Shown: piece by piece, positions 13,463 through 23,615 of the stretch
Layout of the letters: each line of letters begins with the position of its first letter
Numbering within the stretch: the stretch's first letter is position 1
DNA from: Pseudobutyrivibrio xylanivorans
GTDB lineage: Bacteria > Bacillota > Clostridia > Lachnospirales > Lachnospiraceae
Length of the DNA stretch: 64,000 nucleotides
Assembly (NCBI RefSeq): GCF_008935055.1
Contig: NZ_CP043028.1
Span: forward strand, 3,347,001 to 3,411,000
Direction: 5' to 3'
Position numbers and translations under genes: made by a program
Notes under the pieces: generated by a model
What the model saw: only the letters and a program-made list of their open reading frames with translations
What the model was told of the DNA's origin: nothing
The model's database searches: none

Positions 13463-15676
13463 ATACGCTTGTCCCAAACATATGCTTCCATCTCCTGGTG
13501 GGAGCTGTTCTGAGATGTAAACCTGAAAGCCTTCTGCCTCCAGAATGTCTATAGTTCTTTCAAGGAGGATTCTGTTTAGGAAGGTTCCTCCTGACAGCAC
13601 CACCTGCTTAATCTGATATTTCTTAGCCTGTGTCAGAATGAAATCTGCCACAGAATATATAAACTCTCTTGCTATTATTCCTTTATCTGAATTCGTATAT
13701 ACGATATTTTCCAGTTCAATAGGAGCCTGCCCCTCATAGCTGTTATAGTGGCATATGTCCAGGTGCGCAGACATTGCATCAAACCAGCGGCCCATAGATG
13801 TGGAAACTACCGTATTTATATTGTTATCAATGGCTGCTGCAATCAGCTTGGCGTTTGGGTTAGTATCCTTATCGTCCTGAACTGCTGCATGAAGCATTCC
13901 GGTGAGAATCGTGTCACAGTTCTTTGCACCTTCATTTCCGCCGATTAGCTTTACCGGCTTCATATGGGCTACTCGCTCCATATTTCCTTTTCCATCCCAA
14001 ATAAATACTTCGCTGCCCCAAACGGTTCCATCTTCGCCATATCCTGTACCGTCAAAGGCAAATCCAAGGACCTGCCCCTGAAGATGATGTTCTGCAATTA
14101 CAGCTGCCACGTGGGCCTTATGATGCTGCACATAGCTTATAGGAAGTGCCCTATCCTCAGCTAGCTGAGCCGCCATTTTGCGACTGAAATATCCTGGGTG
14201 CAAATCGCAGACAACAGCCTCCGGCTTAAATCCGAAAATCTGCTCCATGCCTGTCATTTCATTTTTATAAAACTGCTGACAGCTGACAGCTTCCAAATCC
14301 CCAAGATACTGACTTACATAAGCAAGCCCATCCTTCACATAACAAAAGCTGGACTTCAAATCTCCACCTGCTGCAAATATTTCCCCAGAGATATCCACAG
14401 GTATAGGGTTAGGTACGTGTCCTCTTCCACGTCTGATAAACTGCTTACGGCCTCTGACAACCTTCATAACCGAATCGTCCATAGGTCGAAGAATCCTTCT
14501 ATTGTGACTCAGTATTCCAACAGGCACATCCTCTGGTAATTCTCCTGAGTTCACCCGTTCCTGAAGCCAGGCAGTCATTCTGTCATTGTCAATTTCAAGC
14601 ACATCTCTGCTGGCATTGCCACTTGTCATAATCAGTGATCCACACTCGTGCACCAACATTATCTGCACAGGGTTACATGGTAACATGGCACCTATATCTG
14701 GACTTGTCAGGCACACGTTTTGTGGAAAACTTACATCTTCTCGTCTCCTAACGAGGACAATTGGTCTTGCAGGGGATTCTAACAAATCAGCCTCAAAGTT
14801 ATCCACATTGCAAAACTCTCTGACTTTATCCACATCCTCAAACATGACCGCAAAGGCCTTGGCCTCGCGATGTTTAAGGATTCTAAGGGCTGCCACCGCT
14901 TTTTCATTGAATGGGTCGCATGCCAGATGATAGCCGCCAATGTCCTTTATAGCAAGGATTCCACCGGACTTTATCAACTGAGAAGACCTTGAAATTTCAG
15001 AAACTATATCGTTTTCGTTATATATATCCACAATGTTATCAACATTTCCACATTCGGTAACATTGTCAGTAATTTTGTACTTTAATCTTACAAATTTCAG
15101 ACTAGGTCCACAATCTTTACATGCAATAGTCTGGGCATGACGACGCCTGTCTTTCTTGCCGGTATATTCTGCTCTACAATCGTCACACATTTCAAAATCT
15201 GCCATGGTGATGGTATCCCTGTCATAAGGCAGCTTTTCGATAATTGAGTATCTTGGTCCGCAGATTGTGCAGCTGATAAAAGGATGCATGTAACGGCGAT
15301 TGGCTGGATCCAAAAGCTCCGATTTACATGTATCACAGGTGGCAATATCTGCCGGAATCAGTGGAAGATTCTCCTGCACATCCTCATCCGATTCAAGAAT
15401 CACAAATCCTGTGCCCTTCTCTGATAATCGGAACTCGTCCGAGTTATCCACATTTTCAATTCTAATATCCGTTACAAATCCACCTGTTGGCACATCAAAA
15501 GAAAGCTTGCGGTGGAAGGATTTTAAATCCTCCTCACTTCCGCAAGCCATCACTGTCACGATGCCGCCGGTGTTTCTGACCCAGCCGGCGATATTCAGTT
15601 CATCAGCTATCTTTGCAACAAAAGGCCGGTACCCGATTCCCTGTACCAAGCCTTTTATAATAAATTTCTTAACCAT
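13415..15676 (-). CDS. hypF: HypF carbamoyltransferase
   Basis: 753 aa, full length for the family. Order of domains: acylphosphatase at 1-90 (GLVQGIGYRPFV), zinc fingers at about 110-190 (CDTCKSELLD, CTICGPRYS, CDDCRAEY, CKDCGPS), YrdC-like at about 220-400 (ILAIKDIGGYHLACD), and a Kae1-like domain at about 400-750 (YVQHHKAHVAAVIAEH, GFAFDGTGYGEDGTVWG, VVLSGGTFLN). HypF activates carbamoyl phosphate to carbamoyl-AMP and loads it on HypE Cys. It begins 20 bases after the stop of ugd, so it is probably co-transcribed with the polysaccharide cluster rather than with hypCDE. Its 3' end overlaps hypA convergently. Confidence 0.96.
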   Translation of the reverse strand: MVKKFIIKGLVQGIGYRPFVAKIADELNIAGWVRNTGGIVTVMACGSEEDLKSFHRKLSFDVPTGGFVTDIRIENVDNSDEFRLSEKGTGFVILESDEDVQENLPLIPADIATCDTCKSELLDPANRRYMHPFISCTICGPRYSIIEKLPYDRDTITMADFEMCDDCRAEYTGKKDRRRHAQTIACKDCGPSLKFVRLKYKITDNVTECGNVDNIVDIYNENDIVSEISRSSQLIKSGGILAIKDIGGYHLACDPFNEKAVAALRILKHREAKAFAVMFEDVDKVREFCNVDNFEADLLESPARPIVLVRRREDVSFPQNVCLTSPDIGAMLPCNPVQIMLVHECGSLIMTSGNASRDVLEIDNDRMTAWLQERVNSGELPEDVPVGILSHNRRILRPMDDSVMKVVRGRKQFIRRGRGHVPNPIPVDISGEIFAAGGDLKSSFCYVKDGLAYVSQYLGDLEAVSCQQFYKNEMTGMEQIFGFKPEAVVCDLHPGYFSRKMAAQLAEDRALPISYVQHHKAHVAAVIAEHHLQGQVLGFAFDGTGYGEDGTVWGSEVFIWDGKGNMERVAHMKPVKLIGGNEGAKNCDTILTGMLHAAVQDDKDTNPNAKLIAAAIDNNINTVVSTSMGRWFDAMSAHLDICHYNSYEGQAPIELENIVYTNSDKGIIAREFIYSVADFILTQAKKYQIKQVVLSGGTFLNRILLERTIDILEAEGFQVYISEQLPPGDGSICLGQAYLAHFNILHHKLRTPS

Positions 15677-15696
15677 TTTCAGTTTGCAATCCCAGA

Positions 15697-16941
15697 TTAA
15701 TCTCTTGCGAAAACGTCGCGAGTGTAGACCTTATCCTTCACATCGTCAAGGCAGCTGTCGTAGCGGTTTGCAATAATCGCATCGCACTGGCCCTTGAACG
15801 CCTCAAGGTTGTTGATAACCTTTGAGCCGAAGAAGGTTGTGCCATCCTCAAGAGTTGGCTCATAAATAACAACTGTAGCACCCTTTGCCTTCACACGCTT
15901 CATAACGCCCTGGATTGAAGACTGACGGAAGTTGTCAGAGTTTGACTTCATTGTGAGTCGGTAAACGCCGATAGTTACTTCCTTCTCGTGCTCCTTGCTG
16001 TACTGATTTGTATCCTGATAGCCATAGTAGCCAGCCTTTTTAAGCACCTGATCGGCAATGAAATCCTTGCGGGTGCGGTTTGACTCCACAATTGCGCGAA
16101 TCAAATCCTGTGGCACATCGGCATAGTTTGCAAGCAACTGCTTTGTGTCCTTTGGAAGGCAATATCCACCGTAGCCAAAGGAAGGATTGTTGTACTGATC
16201 TGTGATACGTGGGTCAAGGCAAACGCCCTTGATGATAGCCTGTGTATCAAGTCCCTTCGTCTCTGCATAAGTGTCCAGCTCGTTGAAATAGCTGACACGA
16301 AGGGCAAGATAGGTATTCGCAAAAAGCTTAACCGCCTCTGCCTCTGTGAATCCCATTACAAGAGTATCGATATTCTCCTTGATTGCGCCCTCAGCAAGAA
16401 GTGCTGCGAACTCATTAGCGGCCTTTGTCAAATCAGCATCGCTTTCATCTGTGCCTACGATGATACGGCTTGGATAGAGATTATCATACAATGCTCTTGA
16501 TTCACGAAGGAACTCTGGGCTGAAAAGAATCTTATCGCTCCCCATCTTTTCACGGATGTTTCGAGTATAGCCAACAGGGATTGTGGATTTGATTACCATG
16601 TAGGCATTTGGGTTCACCTTCTGCACAAGCTCAATGACTGCCTCGACAGCTGATGTGTCGAAGAAGTTCTTTGCGCTGTCGTAATTTGTAGGTGTGGCAA
16701 TGACTACAAACTCTGCGTCCTTGTAGGCTGACTCGCCATCTAAGGTTGCTGTTAGATCCAAATCCTTGTGAGCCAGGAAATCTTCGATTTCTGGGTCCAC
16801 AATTGGGGACTTTCTATTGTTGATTAAATCCACCTTTTCAGGAATTACATCCACGGCAACAACATGGTTGTGCTGAGATAACAATGTAGCTATTGAAAGA
16901 CCAACGTAGCCGGTACCGGCTACTGCAATTTTTCTGTTCAT
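15697..16941 (-). CDS. ugd: UDP-glucose 6-dehydrogenase (nucleotide-sugar dehydrogenase)
   Basis: 414 aa. N-terminal Rossmann fold [15 protein letters not shown], conserved STIPVGYT and FSPEFLRES, and the active-site cysteine in [15 protein letters not shown] near residue 260. The C-terminal UDP-binding domain is complete. The reaction is UDP-glucose to UDP-glucuronate with two NAD+. The short (about 390-415 aa) bacterial form is typical of capsule loci. A large structured hairpin (16955-17044) stands between it and the upstream glycosyltransferase gene. Confidence 0.93.
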   Translation of the reverse strand: MNRKIAVAGTGYVGLSIATLLSQHNHVVAVDVIPEKVDLINNRKSPIVDPEIEDFLAHKDLDLTATLDGESAYKDAEFVVIATPTNYDSAKNFFDTSAVEAVIELVQKVNPNAYMVIKSTIPVGYTRNIREKMGSDKILFSPEFLRESRALYDNLYPSRIIVGTDESDADLTKAANEFAALLAEGAIKENIDTLVMGFTEAEAVKLFANTYLALRVSYFNELDTYAETKGLDTQAIIKGVCLDPRITDQYNNPSFGYGGYCLPKDTKQLLANYADVPQDLIRAIVESNRTRKDFIADQVLKKAGYYGYQDTNQYSKEHEKEVTIGVYRLTMKSNSDNFRQSSIQGVMKRVKAKGATVVIYEPTLEDGTTFFGSKVINNLEAFKGQCDAIIANRYDSCLDDVKDKVYTRDVFARD

Positions 16942-16954
16942 GATTTCTCCAAAT

Positions 16955-17044
16955 CCGCCTTGTTACACTCTCAAGCCTTGGTATTGCTCTTGAGCGAGAT
17001 TGGCTCTGCAAGCAACACCAAGAGCTTGATAGTTACAAGGCTCA
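16955..17044 (-). other. GAGC/GCGGAYT hairpin with inner insert (upstream of ugd)
   Basis: On the minus strand: GAGCCTTGTAAC, an inner folded insert beginning TATCAAGCTCTTGGTGTTGC, then GTTACAAGGCGGATT... as the closing arm. The inner part also pairs (CAAGCTCTTGGTGTT with AATACCAAGGCTTG). It ends about 14 bases before the ugd start. A second copy of the insert is at 32703-32792, and smaller family members are at 28791, 35091 and 40958. Confidence 0.65.
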
Positions 17045-17072
17045 TCTAAATTCTTTAATCATTTACTAACAT

Positions 17073-19538
17073 TTACTCTTCTTTTAAACGATACCATCCA
17101 TCGAGGATCGACAGGTTCGGGTTGTAGTATGGGTCACCCTTTTCGAGGATGTCTGGCCAGCGTTGCTCTAACTTCTCAACCTCGGAGTTGAAGCGGGCAA
17201 CCTTTTCTCCTGTGTCCTCGTAACCACGGGACTTGGACTCGTAGTGGTAAAGCTCTGCGTGTGGGTTATAGACTACCAGGTAGCCCTTATCACGAACCTT
17301 CATACAGAAGTCCACATCATTGAATGCCACTGCAAGCTCCTCTGTGAGACCTCCGACCTCTTCGAAAACATCCTTACGCACCATCAAGCAGGCTGCGGTA
17401 ACCGCAGACAAATCCTGAGTAGTAACGGCACGGAACATATAGCCTGGCTCGCTTCTCTCAAGACCTACGAAGGTGTGTCCAGCGATTCCTCCGATTCCCA
17501 TTACAACGCCAGCGTGCTGCACGGTGTTGTCTGGATAATAGAGAAGTGCTCCGCATATTCCAACATCAGGGCGAAGGCAAACATCAACCATCTCCTTGAT
17601 GCAGTTCTCGTTGATAATTTCTGTATCGTTATTTAAAAGCAAGTACATATCACCGCTGGCTGCCTTTGCACCGCAATTGTTGATAGCGGAGAAATTGAAG
17701 CCTGGTGTTTCGTAGCGAACAATCTTTACATCTGGGCGGCCTTCGATTGACTTGTAGTATTCGAAGGTCTCTGGCTCAGTGGAATTGTTCTCAACGATAA
17801 TGTATTCAATATTCTTGTAAGATGATTTGGTGTCAATTGACTTGATGCACTTGTCCAAATCATCGGTATGGTCCTTGTTAGGAATGATGATGGAAACCAG
17901 TGGCTCCTTATCCCAGTTGTAAATGGTTCGATAGCAGCCGTAGAAGGTATCCTGCTCAACCTTTGCTGGGATGCCAAGTCTGTCGTAGTGAGCCTGTACA
18001 GCACGGGCTCCCGCATCGAATGCATAAAGCTTGCTCTCAGCAGACATGGCTGTTGATGCCGCATGACTTCTCCAATGGTAAAGGGCCTTTGGAACGTGAT
18101 GAACATTTCCAGCTGCCTCACAGCAACGAAGGATGAAATCGTGATCCTGTGCGCCATCATATTCTTTATTAAATGCTCCCACCTTTTCATAAATGTCACG
18201 TCTGAAAATGAAGAGATGACAGATATAATTTACGGAGCAAAGCAAATCCAGGTTGTAATCTGGCTTGAAAACTGGCTCAAAATACTCCTTTGAGTCCATG
18301 GAAATCTTGTCCTCATCGGTGTAGATGACATCGATGCTACGGTCCTTATTAATTGCAGCCACGCACTCGTACATAGCATTTGGTGCAAGAGTGTCATCGT
18401 GGTCCGAAAGAACTATATAATCACCTGTTGCAAGGGCGATTGCAGCATTTGTGTTATCAGAAATACCAAGGTTCGCCTGAAGATGTGTGTATTTTACACG
18501 GTGGTCCTTGCCATATTTTTTATTAATGAACTGCCCAAGGCTGTCGTCCGGGCTTCCGTCTGCAAGGCAAAGCTCCCAGTTGCTGTAGGTCTGAGCAACG
18601 ATTGAATCAATGAGCTCCACAAGGAACTTCTCAGGAGTCTGATACATCGGAACCACAATACTCATCAACGGATTATACTCGAACTTCTCATCGCGCTGAC
18701 GCTGAAGCTCAACATCTGTAGGACCGAAGCTTGTAAGGAAATCCATGTAGGTATACTTTGGCGCATCGGCATCCTTGAACTTATCAATGGCATGCTTGAT
18801 TGTGGCACTAAGTCCGTTGTCCTGACGATAAAGCTCGATTCGCTCCCAGAGTGTCTTCTTTGGAAGAAGATTTCCACCTGTGAGCACGTGTGCTGTGTCA
18901 ACCTTACAATCGTAAACCTGACCATTTGCTGTGATAGTAAGCCTCAGATTCTTGTAGTTGCCCTTGTCGAAAACAATCTCCAGACCTGAGTCACATTTTT
19001 CGGTAAGCTCTGGGTAAACCCCGTAAACATCCTTACGGAACATACGCTTTACAGAAATTGGGATTTCTTTTGTGCCATCGTAAAGATGGAACTCTTCGGG
19101 AACATTTCCAATTGCCCAACCGAGAATCTGAATCTTGTCATCCGTGACAGCTGCACGCTCAAGATTGTACTCGTATTCCTTTTTCAACTTCTGAAGGTCG
19201 CGGCCTGTAGCCTTGTAAACCACAGAGCGAACCTGATTTGAAGCACCACTCTCACCTAAAACGCAAATAAGCTTCAGGCTCTTTACTGTGCTCAAATCCT
19301 CTGGAAGCTCAATCTCTCCCACGTATTCCTTGGAAACACTCTTGTGGGCTGCAATGTAGCGCCGACGAACTTCGTTGCCCTCGTTGATGGTGATGTCCAT
19401 CTTGTAAGGCTTGCCGTTTAGCTCTGCCACAAGGTCATAGCCCTTTGGGTTGTCAAAAGGGTAGAAGCCCTGGAAGAGCAGAGTATTTTGTTTGGTTAGA
19501 TGGTATCGGATGAATACCACATTGAATGTATCTCTCAA
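17073..19538 (-). CDS. Large glycosyltransferase with two GT2 domains
   Basis: 821 aa. Residues 1-260 form a beta-rich N-terminal region seen in rhamnosyltransferase-type proteins. The first GT-A domain starts near 290 (MSIVVPMYQTPEKFL, then LSDHDDTLAPNAM, the DxD region, and GAQDHDFILRC). The second starts near 545 (VSIIIPNKDHTDDL, then LLLNNDTEIIN). No membrane segment. Likely a cytoplasmic enzyme adding two sugars to a lipid-linked O-antigen or rhamnan-like chain. It lies between the RgpF-like gene and ugd on the minus strand. Confidence 0.9.
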   Translation of the reverse strand: MRDTFNVVFIRYHLTKQNTLLFQGFYPFDNPKGYDLVAELNGKPYKMDITINEGNEVRRRYIAAHKSVSKEYVGEIELPEDLSTVKSLKLICVLGESGASNQVRSVVYKATGRDLQKLKKEYEYNLERAAVTDDKIQILGWAIGNVPEEFHLYDGTKEIPISVKRMFRKDVYGVYPELTEKCDSGLEIVFDKGNYKNLRLTITANGQVYDCKVDTAHVLTGGNLLPKKTLWERIELYRQDNGLSATIKHAIDKFKDADAPKYTYMDFLTSFGPTDVELQRQRDEKFEYNPLMSIVVPMYQTPEKFLVELIDSIVAQTYSNWELCLADGSPDDSLGQFINKKYGKDHRVKYTHLQANLGISDNTNAAIALATGDYIVLSDHDDTLAPNAMYECVAAINKDRSIDVIYTDEDKISMDSKEYFEPVFKPDYNLDLLCSVNYICHLFIFRRDIYEKVGAFNKEYDGAQDHDFILRCCEAAGNVHHVPKALYHWRSHAASTAMSAESKLYAFDAGARAVQAHYDRLGIPAKVEQDTFYGCYRTIYNWDKEPLVSIIIPNKDHTDDLDKCIKSIDTKSSYKNIEYIIVENNSTEPETFEYYKSIEGRPDVKIVRYETPGFNFSAINNCGAKAASGDMYLLLNNDTEIINENCIKEMVDVCLRPDVGICGALLYYPDNTVQHAGVVMGIGGIAGHTFVGLERSEPGYMFRAVTTQDLSAVTAACLMVRKDVFEEVGGLTEELAVAFNDVDFCMKVRDKGYLVVYNPHAELYHYESKSRGYEDTGEKVARFNSEVEKLEQRWPDILEKGDPYYNPNLSILDGWYRLKEE

Positions 19539-19559
19539 TATTACACCTCAAGGAGAAGC

Positions 19560-22500
19560 CTACTCAACCTTCCAGGCTCCTGTTTTTACATCAAATTTCT
19601 GCACACCGCCGCGGCTGTAGCCGTCCTCAACTGTAAGGCTTTCCGCGATTTCTGGTGTCAGTGTACCAGCAGCAATTATATCATAGAATAAATCTTCTAC
19701 AAGCTTTGCATCAGAAACCATACCATCTCCAGTGCTGCGAAGTGTAGCAGCATATTGAATAACAAAGTCTAAGATGCCCTGCTGTAGCTGTTTTACAGCC
19801 TCGCTCACATAGTCATCATCCTTGAAGTTTGGCTTTGGCTTGCCATCCTTCATCTCGAAATTGATGAGCTGACCGAATGGTGCGCTAAGTGCATTTTCAA
19901 GGAAAAGCTGGTAGCGCAAAAGCTTACTTTCATCAATAAGACGTGGGTCCGTAATTGTAAAAATCGCATCTGCTCTGCCACCGATTCTCTCTGGCTTGTT
20001 AGAATGAAGTGCCAGATAGTGTCCGGCGATATCACGTTCTGTAAGCTTCATAAGGAAGTACTGGATTGTGCCTGAAAATCCCACATCTACAACGGCCAAA
20101 TCACTGGCACCAGCAAAGAAATCACTGGCGTAGTTTAGATAAGCAGTTTTCTCAGCTTTAGCCTTGACAAAAATCTCGTTCTTATATGGAGCCAGCGCTT
20201 CCATTATGGTCTCTGGCTTGGTCTCGTAATCAAACTCCCTATCCTCATCACCATCATGAATGGTAAGGCCGAAGCGCTCCCACAGAAGATTGCTAAAGCT
20301 TCCCTGATACTTCTGTTTGATTAACTCACGGATGTCCTCATCATTTTCAAGAGCTGGCACAGCGCAGGCGCGTCGTGATGTAAGGAAATAGTGAATATCA
20401 GGAACCTGCTGTCCCTTTGCCTGACAGTATCCCTTGATAAGTCTCTCCAGCATATAGCCTTCCCTGGCAAGAAGTAGCAGTCGCTCCCCGCTCTTTGTAT
20501 TTTCATCAACAATCCACTGGGTGAATCGTGCCATCAGCGGTCCCATGGTTGTGTAGCCAAAATCGTACATGCTCTTAAAGTGCAGGCTTCCACTCTCATC
20601 GAAAGCAAATGGCGAATTGAAAATGCCACCGTTAACTGCCTGTCCTACAATTACAGAATCCGCAAGACTTCTCTTGGCAAGCTTTCCAAAATAAGAGAAA
20701 TCCGAAAGCGTAAGCATATCCCTAGGATTGAGGACGATGTGACTTGCCACGCCTCTATCCATTAGGATCTGTGAATCAGAACGGAAGTTATCACCCACAT
20801 GGATGAAGCGATCCTTTGGCATATTTGCAAGAACCATGTTCCACATAGTACCATCATCCTTGCGTGCTCCCACCTCACAGGAAATGAGAAGCTCATCGTA
20901 ATAAGCAATACCACATTTGTGAAGAAGGCCAACCACCTCCACACGATTCAGGTACATATCGCTGACGAGAATGACATGCTTGCCCATGCTCTTCATGGCA
21001 TTGTAAACCTCGACCATATCATGTCTTGGAATGCATACCGCAGTTTCAAGCTCAATTTCAAGCTTTTTTATATCCATGGCGATATCACCAATGGTCTTGT
21101 CCCTTGCCACCTCAACATAAATCTTATCGATGGTAGTCATGGCCCCGTACTTCTCAGTAGCTGCTGACTCGGCCGCTTTTCTAAGCTTCAGGAAATCCAC
21201 CTTTTTACCATATTTGTTAAAGATAATCCGCTCCAAAAGTCTGAACACATCATCAGGCTCATAGACTGTGCGGGTAATCAGTGTGTCGAAAATATCAAAG
21301 GAAATAACGTCATAGGCAACTAGCTTCATAATCAAAAGCTGCTTATCCACCTTGAAGTTTCCAGCAAATGGACGAAGGCTCTTGTTCATTCTGGTGTCAC
21401 CATCCTCCAAATAGAGGATGAAATCATCATACCCCTGCTTGCGGGAAATAAACGGAAGGATTCGCTCCAGGGCATGTGCCAATGTGCCATCTGTCTGGCC
21501 TGCTTCCTCTGGGAAACTTTCATAGCTGTATCCATGCTCAAAAACAGGTCTGATTGCATCTGTTTTAGCCCAGAAAAAGCTTCCTGCTGGATAATTGAAA
21601 ACGCTTGGCAGCTCACCCAAATCATACTCCTGGGCAAGCTTAGCTCCAAGGCCAGCGTTTGCAAGCCATGAGTAGGCAATCATAGGCACTTCCTCATGAA
21701 TATCTGGGTACACAAGGCCAGCATTCTTATTTTTGAACATATCAAAAATGGAATTAACCTTCTCTGGAGAGCCTAATAAAAGCTCAAGGGAGAACTGTCT
21801 CCAGCCACCCTTCTCCTGTCCTGAATACAGGGACTTCTTTGAATGTACATGCAAAATATAATCGTGTTTTAAAATCTCAGAACCAAACGCTACATACAGC
21901 GGTGCCAAGTCTCGACCACGATTTTGAAGTGGTCTGATATCCACTGTCTTAGCAAGCTTCAGTTCCTTAAGCCCTGCTCTTATGGCATTAACATCTGCCC
22001 CCTCCTGGCAGGAAATATACAAATCAAATCCGTAAGGTATGTTTGCAAAATAGCTGACAAACTCTGGCAGCAAATCCACATAAAAAAGATGAAGATGCAC
22101 GGCAATAGAAGGTGCTTCCTCGCCTCGCTCCGCTGCCCTCTTAGCTTCTCTTGCTGCGGCCTTGGCGGCCTTTGCAGCTTCTCTCTCGGCACGCTTGGCT
22201 TCCCTGGCTGGAGTCTGCTTTCCAGTGAGGAAGGACTTAAAGGCGCGGATGCTCTCCAAAGTCTTGTAGCCTCTGGTATTCACGGTGTTGTCATATATTG
22301 TGCGAAGCTGCTCATTCACAGCCTCGATATTTCTGATGTGAGTGTCCTTTGCAGCGATCAATTCTTGCAACTGAGAAATCTGATAGTCACGGCTTGCAAT
22401 TGCAAAATCAGCACTGGTCTTGCTGCGGCTATCCGCATGTTCGAAAAGCTCCTTAAGGTTTTTCACATCCTTAAAGCAGTACTGATACTGAAAATGAGCT

Positions 22501-23090
22501 TCCATCTTTTCATACTGCGCACGCTCCTCGTCAGAAATCTCCACCAGATTTCCTGGAAGATCACTGAACTTCACAACGCGATAAAGCATATAGTTGATAG
22601 GCACAAGAAAATCAAAGGTCCACTCGTAGTCAATGATTTCCCATCCCTTGTCCGTCTTAATAATATTATCAAAAATTAAATCTATATCTAAGAACTTGCA
22701 AGCAAGCACTCCTCTAGGCAAATCCACCTCACCAAACACTTTGGTAAATTCATCGCTTGCATCAAATTCAGTAGACTTTGGAATGAAGGCTGACTTTACC
22801 GCATCAAGAAACTGCTGACTATCAGCAGCCGTAAGATGCTCACCCTCAAGGAATTCGCTTTCGATTGTATCGCCTACAAGCTGACTCTCATTTACGCAAA
22901 AAGCAGAGCCCTGCAAAAGATCTTGCAAGCCTCTGTAACTGTTGAAAACTCTATGTATATGATTTATCGCCTGACTGTCGTAGGGCTTTTTGATAACCAC
23001 CCTTTTGCCATCACGCTCTACAATATCTGTGATAATGTTATATTTAGGATTGCGTTCGTTTGAAAGCTTTTCGTAAAGTAATCTTTCCAT
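19560..23090 (-). CDS. RgpF-type polysaccharide protein fused to kinase-like and HAD domains
   Basis: 1176 aa. Domains by eye: a kinase-like N-terminus at about 1-230 (FDNIIKTDKGWEIIDYEWT, a degenerate catalytic-loop/DFG-like region); a coiled coil and Ala/Lys/Arg-rich linker at about 235-340; an RgpF rhamnan-synthesis domain at about 345-600 (HLHLFYVDLLPEFVSYFANI, RPLQNRGRDLAPLYV, YILHVHSKKS); an HAD-like domain at about 630-830 (VISFDIFDTLITRTV, HVILVSDMYLN, FIHVGDNFRSD); and a C-terminal region of unknown type. RgpF proteins act in rhamnose-glucose polysaccharide assembly. The HAD motif I has the two aspartates, so it could be active. Starts 3 bases after the methyltransferase-like gene. 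Confidence 0.85.
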   Translation of the reverse strand: MERLLYEKLSNERNPKYNIITDIVERDGKRVVIKKPYDSQAINHIHRVFNSYRGLQDLLQGSAFCVNESQLVGDTIESEFLEGEHLTAADSQQFLDAVKSAFIPKSTEFDASDEFTKVFGEVDLPRGVLACKFLDIDLIFDNIIKTDKGWEIIDYEWTFDFLVPINYMLYRVVKFSDLPGNLVEISDEERAQYEKMEAHFQYQYCFKDVKNLKELFEHADSRSKTSADFAIASRDYQISQLQELIAAKDTHIRNIEAVNEQLRTIYDNTVNTRGYKTLESIRAFKSFLTGKQTPAREAKRAEREAAKAAKAAAREAKRAAERGEEAPSIAVHLHLFYVDLLPEFVSYFANIPYGFDLYISCQEGADVNAIRAGLKELKLAKTVDIRPLQNRGRDLAPLYVAFGSEILKHDYILHVHSKKSLYSGQEKGGWRQFSLELLLGSPEKVNSIFDMFKNKNAGLVYPDIHEEVPMIAYSWLANAGLGAKLAQEYDLGELPSVFNYPAGSFFWAKTDAIRPVFEHGYSYESFPEEAGQTDGTLAHALERILPFISRKQGYDDFILYLEDGDTRMNKSLRPFAGNFKVDKQLLIMKLVAYDVISFDIFDTLITRTVYEPDDVFRLLERIIFNKYGKKVDFLKLRKAAESAATEKYGAMTTIDKIYVEVARDKTIGDIAMDIKKLEIELETAVCIPRHDMVEVYNAMKSMGKHVILVSDMYLNRVEVVGLLHKCGIAYYDELLISCEVGARKDDGTMWNMVLANMPKDRFIHVGDNFRSDSQILMDRGVASHIVLNPRDMLTLSDFSYFGKLAKRSLADSVIVGQAVNGGIFNSPFAFDESGSLHFKSMYDFGYTTMGPLMARFTQWIVDENTKSGERLLLLAREGYMLERLIKGYCQAKGQQVPDIHYFLTSRRACAVPALENDEDIRELIKQKYQGSFSNLLWERFGLTIHDGDEDREFDYETKPETIMEALAPYKNEIFVKAKAEKTAYLNYASDFFAGASDLAVVDVGFSGTIQYFLMKLTERDIAGHYLALHSNKPERIGGRADAIFTITDPRLIDESKLLRYQLFLENALSAPFGQLINFEMKDGKPKPNFKDDDYVSEAVKQLQQGILDFVIQYAATLRSTGDGMVSDAKLVEDLFYDIIAAGTLTPEIAESLTVEDGYSRGGVQKFDVKTGAWKVE

Positions 23091-23093
23091 AAA

Positions 23094-23588
23094 TTATTTA
23101 GCAATGAGCAGATAGTCACCTGCCCCTCCCCCTATGTAATCCTCAGAATAAATCTCTCTAGTGAATAAGTAGTCCGGGCTCACCCTGAATGTGGTGATGT
23201 CCTCAAAGCCTGCTTCAAGCAAAAGCTTTTTAACAAAGGCTGCCAGTCTATCCTTTTCCGCCAAAGCATAAACCAGCCTGCCGTCTGTTGACAGAAGCTT
23301 TTTCAAAGCAGATGGGGTCTCGATCATATGTCCGAGGTTTATAATAATATTAAATGTGCCTTTAACTTCTTCTATTGTTCCCGAACCTGCAACGGTCACC
23401 TGAGATGCAGTCTCCTGCAGCCACTCAACAATAGATGTGCAGTCCGGCTCAAGAATCAGCACATTATCGTCCTTGCCAATTCCCACCGGTGAGAGCACAT
23501 TACTTCTCAGGTGGCTCAAATTTTCAATTGCATCGATGGTTCCTTCGTCAAAGATTCTTCTGTTATATTTTTCCTGAATCATAGGCAC
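23094..23588 (-). CDS. Short methyltransferase-like protein
   Basis: 164 aa. The middle has a class I SAM-methyltransferase feel (DNVLILEPDCTSIVEWL, FNIIINLGHMIETPSAL, GRLVYALAEKDRLAAF, AGFEDITTFRV), but the glycine-rich SAM loop is poorly kept and the protein is short. It may be a degenerate or partner subunit. It sits between the ABC exporter ATPase and the RgpF-like fusion, with 3-base spacing to the latter, so it belongs to the polysaccharide operon. Confidence 0.6.
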   Translation of the reverse strand: MPMIQEKYNRRIFDEGTIDAIENLSHLRSNVLSPVGIGKDDNVLILEPDCTSIVEWLQETASQVTVAGSGTIEEVKGTFNIIINLGHMIETPSALKKLLSTDGRLVYALAEKDRLAAFVKKLLLEAGFEDITTFRVSPDYLFTREIYSEDYIGGGAGDYLLIAK

Positions 23589-23615
23589 CTATCCCTTCAA
23601 AATAGTAATTGCACA

